Shown one piece after another: positions 58,101 to 64,000 of a stretch of DNA of 64,000 bases (its first letter is position 1; the number at the start of each line of letters is the position of its first letter). The position numbers and the translations under genes are program-made. The notes under the pieces are model-generated. The model was given only the letters and a program-made list of their open reading frames with translations, ran no database searches and had not been told where the DNA came from. This DNA comes from Amyelois transitella (lineage: Eukaryota; Arthropoda; Insecta; Lepidoptera; Pyralidae). The DNA lies in NCBI RefSeq assembly GCF_032362555.1, contig NC_083518.1, forward strand, positions 10,862,501-10,926,500, given 5' to 3'.

Positions 58101-61100
58101 TTAGCCATACAGCTGAGTGTGGCCTTTCAGTCTTTTCAAGACTGTGGACCCTGTCTACCCCGCAGGGATATAGACGTGATTATATATACATATGTATATG
58201 TATGTACACATTTCATTCTGTGTTAAGCGAGAAATATAATAGGTACACAATTAATTTACAGATTAGCTTCGATTGTTGCACTTTTCGGCCCTCCTATCTC
58301 CACACAAAGCCTCCCCACAAACTAACAGTCTACCTGCACATAATCCTTTCAGATTCTGGTTCACTGAAAGATATCTCTTTTAAGGGATAAGTCCGCCATT
58401 GCATTTTGTTTTTATGTTATATTTTTCTTTGTAATGGAGCTCCGGTAGTCGAACATTTAAGTAGCTGAATTAAAAAGCTTGATGCGCTGGATGAGACAGG
58501 TTCAAATATAACCACGGTTATCATGTACCTTTCTGATTTACATGGAACTTTACCAGCAGCTTCGCCCGGGAATATTACAACAGAATACAGTTTATTCGCA
58601 AATCTCATGAGATCTTTAGTTTTCGGCCTGCCGTTTCGTCCAGGTTGCCCCGACCGTGGTCACAGGACGATGTTCGCGTTAATTCCCGTTTGCATACATT
58701 AGTGAAGATATTTGTCTTTGTAACGTTATTTGTAATATTGCAGGGAGGAGTGGATGGCGGCGATCCGGTTCGTGTCGACGCAGCTGGGCGCGGGCAGCGC
58801 GGGCGGCGTGCTGGCGCTCGCGCACGACCACGACGACTCCGACATCGCGCAGCTCGGCACCAGCTTCAAGGATCCCAGGAGAATTGTATGTCTTGAATTA
58901 TTATTTGCTTACCATCGTCTTGAGAACCAACCGAGGTACTACGAACACGATCCACGGAACATCAAACAAACGAGCAGAGCGATTGTCGCCTGACGTCAGT
59001 TCTCGTAAATGAAGTAGCTGACCAGGTCATGGTTGGATCGCATGATTATCACTTGAACGTGCTGTACATGCGTGATGTCCCTTTCTTTCACCTTATAACT
59101 ATTAAAATTTGGAATCATCGAATTTAATGCTATACCTACCAGTTTTCAAAAATGTTAACGCTATATACCGAAAATATTTATTTATTTATCTGTGATCCTC
59201 GAGTGTCGAATAATCTGTATTTTTAGTTTCATTTAAAATTCGAATTCGCAACGCTCTATTCAAAGTGGATACAACTTCTAATGTTTCCGTTTAGAATCAA
59301 TCACGCGCCCTCTTATTCACAAAGCAGAAATTTATAACAAACTTAATGTTTAGCAAATAAAATCTTTGTCTTTGTATTGCTAGTTTCCGCTTCAAGCATT
59401 ACGTCATTGAGCCCGGCAAACACATGTCCCATGGAACCCCTGTCCAGTGTAAACAGCAGCAGTGCACCGCCGCGTAAACAGGAAAACTGTTGCAGTGAGT
59501 CAGGGCGCTGTTTCTGCGAAGCGGCCGACCAACCAGCCGCCGGCAGGGCTGCCAACTGCCCCGGGCATTTGAAAAAGATGACAAAATACAGTTCCATCCC
59601 CTACTGGCTAGATTAACCTACATACCGAATTCACACAGTGTGTTAAAACAACATGATTTTATAATTTCCTGAGTCGAATGACTTGATCAAATCAAAGTCT
59701 GTAAAAATAAAAAATAGATGTGTCATAGTCTCTCACCTCCTGCTGGCGTTCGCGTTATTAATGATAGAGGTAACCAGACTAGAACTTCAAAAGGCACTGC
59801 ATCGATAGTCTTTCATTCAAAAAGACTCTTTCTACCTTTTGATTAAAGGCTGCCTTTTATTTAAAGGGCAGAAAATGCTTTTTGCTGTCTCTTTAAAAGT
59901 GATATTATTTTTAAATAAGTTTTGGCAAATTATACGTAAGTAATGGCACTGACGTTTTTAAATAAAATATTTAGTAAATTGTTATTGGTATAAAAATAAC
60001 CAATAGTATATTTCCAAAAATTAAATCTGACAGTGCTATTTGATACGCGGCAGCCCTGCTGTGTCGGCCGGCGGTGACATACCGTCGGCAAATTTCATTT
60101 ATTGTCTTAATTAAGATTTTGGTTTTGTAATACCTGCATTCTGCATTGCAATTAGATATTTATAATTTGTGCTGAAAATATGTACCTACTTTATTTATTA
60201 AAAACATACTTAATTTCTGTAACAATAATTTAGTCTATGATAGGTGCATTAAATAAAAAATAATAATATATGCACAGAAAAACAAATTGATAAAAATGTA
60301 TTAAAAAAAAACTTGAGATGCAGTAGACAAATGTGCGTTCTAATAAAAAATAATTTTGTTTAATAACATTTACAAAAAATTTATCATTGATTTGAGGAAT
60401 AGTTTGATTAGACTTTCAAATCACAGACATATAAAGTTTGATGACTTTCGAATGCCGAGGTTGACCGCATCAAAAGACTGGATCCTTTTTCAAACACCTG
60501 TTTGTTAGATCGTAAACAAACGGACTATCCCAATTAGAAACAAGTTCCACGAGTATCCTTGTGCAAAAAATTGTTATTTCCGATATACTACGTCTCTGCT
60601 GAGGTGGTTGTGCTTGTGGCTGCTGGACGCTCGACAATGCTTGTGTTCACCAAGTGCACTAAATATAAAGTAAGCGACGCAGTACGCCATTTCTACTATG
60701 GTTTTTTAGAGTCAAACTAGTACAGTGTGTATTCCATTTGATTTGCTTTCGAATAGTTACGACGTAATGCTCAATTCAATTCTTTTATTTTGTACAAGTT
60801 TTGTGATGACTATCTACGGAATCACGCGCCCGTGGCTCGCCATGCACAGTCAGCGATACTCGAATTGTGTCACTTGTAAAGAGCACAATAACTATGCGTG
60901 CCTTGCTCATCCGCCGACAAGAGATGTGTCTTGAACGTTGACGTCTGTTTCGGAATGTATAACATTGAATTACTTCTTAAGCTTAGAACTTTAACTGCTA
61001 TCGTTTTTTTAATTGCGCATTTAAAAGATCATCAATTCCAGTATTTTTTAAGTTTTCTTTTATTTGTATTTGCAGTGAATGGGGTTTACTATATCATTTA

Positions 61101-63677
61101 TTGTTATGATGATGTTGAGCCTGCGCTAGTTGCAACGAGTGCCTTATCACGTGACCTAAGTAGATTATATTTGGTACGGAGTTGTCTGTAGTGAGTCAGA
61201 CGGGGCGCCACGTGGCGATTGCTCACGTGCTTCACTTAAATGGATGCAGGTCAGGTCGAGAGTGCGGCCGTTTTTCTTCCGCGCCAACTTATCCCATTCT
61301 TTACATGGGGTCATCATAGTGTGTTAGTTTCATACGATTCGTTTTCTTACTTACCATCTTAATAACGCTCCTTTTTTTCTTTTTGGATGTGTATTAACGG
61401 CAATACCCTCGCTATTTTGTCAAAGTAATACGTTATGTATGTTCAGTGACACGTGTGGGGCCGGCAAATTGTTTGGTTCAAGGTAGATTTGATATTCAAA
61501 TAGTGAGAAGTTGATAGCCCATCGCCTTAATAAAGAATTCTAAGTTGATAAGCTCATCCCTTAGTCGCCGTGTGGTTCCCGGTACAAAAAGAATAGGATC
61601 ACTCCATCTCTTCCTCTTGGATGTCGTAAAAGGCGAATAAGGCATAGGCTTTTAAGTAAACTTGGGATTCTTCCCTTTATACTCGTATTCAACATATGTT
61701 TACGAGAACGTGACCGTCACTTGTGCTGTAGTATATGAAAAAAAAATGAAAATATAACTTGTTTATTTCCCAGACGCTGGAGAAATTCGAGTTCCTGAAG
61801 GTGCTGGGCAAGGGCACGTTCGGCAAGGTGGTGCTGTCGCGCGAGAAGGGCACGGGCAAGCTGTACGCCATGAAGATCCTCAAGAAGCACCTCATCATCC
61901 AGAAGGACGAGGTGGCGCACACCGTCACCGAGAACCTCGTGCTCAAGAAGACCAAGCATCCCTTCCTCACGGTAACTACCGCACGAACTTCATTGCAGGA
62001 CCAAGGCTCTCAAAGGTTTAAGTTTTTGAAGGAAAGTGGCGTGCATAAAAACTTCGTGTAGTGTGCGAATAATTATTAGCAGAGTAAGAGGCTGAAGATT
62101 TAAAGGCAACAGCCATAGGGTTGGCGTTCGTAAAGAAACTGTGCGTTGCACATACAAAGCGTGTGTCTGCCCACAGGCGCTGCGCTACTCGTTCCAGACG
62201 GCGGACCGCATCTTCTTCGTGATGGAGTACGCCAACGGCGGAGAGCTGTTCTTCCACCTGTCGCGCGAGCGCAGCTTCAGCGAGGAGCGCACGCGCTTCT
62301 ACGGCGCCGAGATCGTCTCCGCGCTGGGCTACCTCCACTCGGAGGGCATCATCTACCGGGATCTGAAGCTGGAGAATCTGCTGCTAGACAAGGATGGACA
62401 CATTAAGATCGCAGACTTCGGGCTCTGTAAGGTGGGTTATATTTTATACAAATGTACTAAATGGTATTGCTTTGAATGAGCCTAGTACAATGACATGTTT
62501 GTCAGGTGAACATCACGTACGGGCGCACCACGAAGACGTTCTGCGGCACGCCCGAGTACCTGGCGCCCGAGGTGCTGGAGGACACGGACTACGGGCCGGC
62601 CGTGGACTGGTGGGGCACGGGCGTGGTGCTGTACGAGATGGCGTGCGGCCGCCTGCCCTTCTACAACCGCGACCACGACGTGCTGTTCACGCTCATCCTG
62701 TCGGAGGAGGTGCGCTTCCCGCGCTCCATCTCGGCCGCGTGCCGCTCGCTGCTGGCCGGGCTGCTCACCAAGCCGCCGGCCGCGCGCCTGGGCGGCGGGC
62801 CCGGCGACGCGGACGAGATCATGCGCCACGCCTTCTTCGCCGCCGTGGACTGGGCCGACCTCGTGGCCAAGAAGATCCCGCCGCCCTTCAAGCCGCAGGT
62901 GGACTCGGACACGGACACGCGCTACTTCGACTCCGAGTTCACGGGCGAGTCGGTGGAGCTCACGCCGCCCGAGAACGAGCTCGGCCTCATCCGCGAGGAG
63001 ACCTTCGCGCAGTTCTCCTACCAGGTCAGCTCGCTCATTGCACACTGCTCATTACTATTGTGTTCTGTACACTGAACTTCAAAGGAGACCTTATCTCTGT
63101 CAAAAAGAATATAAAGAGCGGCTCATCTAAATCGATGATCGATTTTTGAGACCTCAGGGAGAGTGTGTCATCAGCCAAACCATTAAAAATACTATGTTAT
63201 ACAATACACACATACTCTTGCCGTGGGGTTCCCGGCAACAAAAAATAATAGGACCACTCCATCTCTATCCCATGGATATTGAAAAAGGCGACTAAGGGAT
63301 TGGTTTATAAACTTGGGATTATTTTTTTAAGCGATGGGCAAGCAACCTGTCACTATTTGAATCTCAATTCTATCAAAAAGCCAAACAGCTAAAAGTGGCC
63401 TATTAGTTGGCTCTGTTTACCCCGCAAGGGATATAGACGTGATTATACGTATGTATGTACAAAAACTTTCCCGGAGCGGTATACAGAGATTAAATGTTTT
63501 CACTTGTCACGCTCTCTGCATACTTCTTCTGCTGGTTCCCCATTGATAACTCGAATCTCGAGCAAGCTTGGGGAAGTGTCCGCTGACGTTGGTACCGCTG
63601 TGCAGGACATCTGCTCGTCCGCGCAGTCGGCGCTCTCGCACCTGTCGCAGCACTCGGCGCTGGACAGGCGCCACTAG
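55146..63677 (+). CDS. Akt: Akt/protein kinase B, serine/threonine kinase of insulin signalling
   Basis: AGC kinase recruited by PIP3 and activated by PDK1 and TORC2. Six coding exons: 55146-55444, 58744-58885, 61774-61971, 62177-62431, 62506-63024, 63606-63677. Total 494 aa, against 480 in human AKT1. The PH domain spans about 8-110 ('[20 protein letters not shown]'). In the kinase domain are the glycine loop GKGTFGKV (159-166), ATP lysine K181, YRDLKLEN with D275, and DFG with D293. Activation-loop T309 lies in [15 protein letters not shown]. The C-tail has turn-motif T451 (ELTPPEN) and hydrophobic-motif S469 in FAQFSY. All regulatory sites are present. The linker between PH and kinase domains is short. 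Intron 1 (3.3 kb) holds a Tigger-like MITE and SINE pieces. The stop codon falls inside a minisatellite. Exons 4 and 5 are very GC-rich at third positions. Confidence 0.97.
55945..56274. mobile_element. Non-autonomous Tigger/pogo-like element
   Basis: 330 bp in Akt intron 1. Left end 'agtggacctccggtaatcc' mirrors right end 'ggattattgggggtccact'. TA flanks both sides (55943-55944 and 56275-56276). No transposase frame is present. The termini differ from the full pogo at 24184, so it belongs to another family. Confidence 0.75.
56623..56790 (-). repeat. Dispersed repeat, mate of 32203-32365
   Basis: Inverted copy of the blocks described at 32203, in Akt intron 1. Confidence 0.75.
57735..57825 (+). 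repeat. SINE 3' fragment
   Basis: 'aatgtggtctttcagtctc', 'gctctgtctaccccataagg' and 'gataaagacgtgatt' form the tail of the common SINE, in Akt intron 1. Confidence 0.8.
58083..58207 (+). repeat. SINE 3' half
   Basis: It begins 'gagtctcaattccatcattt' and runs through 'ccctgtctaccccgcaggg' to a tatgtatg tail. 5' truncated, in Akt intron 1. Confidence 0.85.
59544..60058. mobile_element. Possible DNA transposon remnant or MITE
   Basis: 515 bp in Akt intron 2, bounded by 'cagggctgcc' and its mirror 'ggcagccctg'. GC-rich flanks on both sides look alike (about 59520-59543 and 60059-60075). No transposase frame and no clear target duplication; the family is unassigned. Confidence 0.4.
61490..61690. 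repeat. Two SINE pieces head to head
   Basis: 61490-61566 is a minus-strand core piece without its head. 61567-61690 is a plus-strand head and core ('gtgtggttcccggtac', 'gtcgtaaaaggcgaataagg'). They meet without spacer at 'ttagtcgcc|gtgtgg', just upstream of Akt exon 3. Confidence 0.8.
63218..63459 (+). repeat. Near full-length lepidopteran SINE
   Basis: Complete in order from 'gccgtggggttcccggcaac' to the gtatgta tail, in the last Akt intron, sense to the gene. It is followed at about 63480-63535 by what may be a scrap of the LINE tail ('cactctctgcatac'-like). Confidence 0.9.
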
Positions 63678-63760
63678 CGCCACTAGCGCCACTAGCGCCG
63701 CCCGCGACACTAGCGCCGCCCGCGACACTAGCGCCGCCAGCGCGACACGCGCCCGCTGCT
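63661..63760 (+). repeat. Minisatellite over the Akt stop codon and 3'UTR
   Basis: The 9-nt unit 'cgccactag' occurs three times in a row, the first carrying the Akt TAG stop. A 15-nt derivative 'cgcccgcgacactag' then recurs about twice, with degenerate units after it. Every unit ends in a tag triplet. Confidence 0.9.
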
Positions 63761-64000
63761 AGCTGCTAGTGGGAGCTACACGCTGATGGAAGCCACGCTC
63801 TTGTGCAACATTTACCGACTTAGTTTGTTTCATTTTGCTCTCATCAATTGTTATAGTTAAAAAATAGTGATCGATGTTCAGTAACGTTACTAACACGAAT
63901 ACCGTATTGTGTCGGCATGGAACTAATACGTGGGTAAGATTCTCCTGCAAATGTTGCGTAGATCAGACGGGCATGGTTTCGTATAAAATCCTCTTATACC
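63761..64000 (+). other. Akt 3' flank to window end
   Basis: AT-richer sequence, presumably Akt 3'UTR. No polyadenylation site could be assigned and nothing else is recognised. Confidence 0.5.

Noticed and set aside
62394-63149. Long frames in other phases and on the minus strand over Akt exon 5
   Set aside because: High GC removes stops in all frames. The kinase frame with its motifs is the coding one.
1-64000. CRISPR arrays, rRNA genes, bacterial operons
   Set aside because: No regularly spaced repeats with unique spacers, no rRNA sequence and a clearly eukaryotic gene structure.

Overview
This is an insect nuclear window, almost certainly from a moth or butterfly. The coding genes read as insect orthologues. 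The background is AT-rich and carries many copies of a lepidopteran-type SINE, recognisable by its 'gtgtggttcccggcacca' start, 'aaggcgactaagggatagg' core and (TATG)n tail. Every host gene is split by introns with GT-AG ends.

Layout from left to right. Positions 1-8096 hold repeats and no convincing gene. 8097-8699 (+) is mitochondrial ribosomal protein L14. 13820-21026 (-) is calcineurin B, with an intact mariner in one intron. It shares a short divergent promoter with elongation factor 1-gamma at 21550-28795 (+), which carries an intact pogo/Tigger transposon in an intron. 30749-37509 (-) is a large nine-exon gene for a disordered, Ser/Pro/Arg-rich protein of about 1077 residues that I could not name. 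41304-51561 (-) is the stoned locus: stoned A (764 aa) and stoned B (about 1193 aa) lie 36 nt apart on one exon, as a dicistronic unit. 55146-63677 (+) is the kinase Akt (494 aa), complete in six coding exons.

Exon chains were built by hand from splice sites and reading phase. In every multi-exon gene the summed coding length is a multiple of three. Calcineurin B comes out at 170 aa, eEF1G at 423, L14 at 150 and Akt at 494, all close to family lengths. The genes do not form a pathway. They are a housekeeping and signalling neighbourhood: translation (eEF1G, L14), calcium and insulin signalling (calcineurin B, Akt) and synaptic vesicle endocytosis (stoned).

The best material for a second look is: the dicistronic stoned unit, whose upstream cistron has no internal methionine in 764 codons; a decayed in-frame copy of part of an exon inside a stonedB intron; a 68-bp tandem array that multiplies an eEF1G splice donor; the unnamed 1077-aa gene; and a scatter of near-perfect palindromes with almost no loop.
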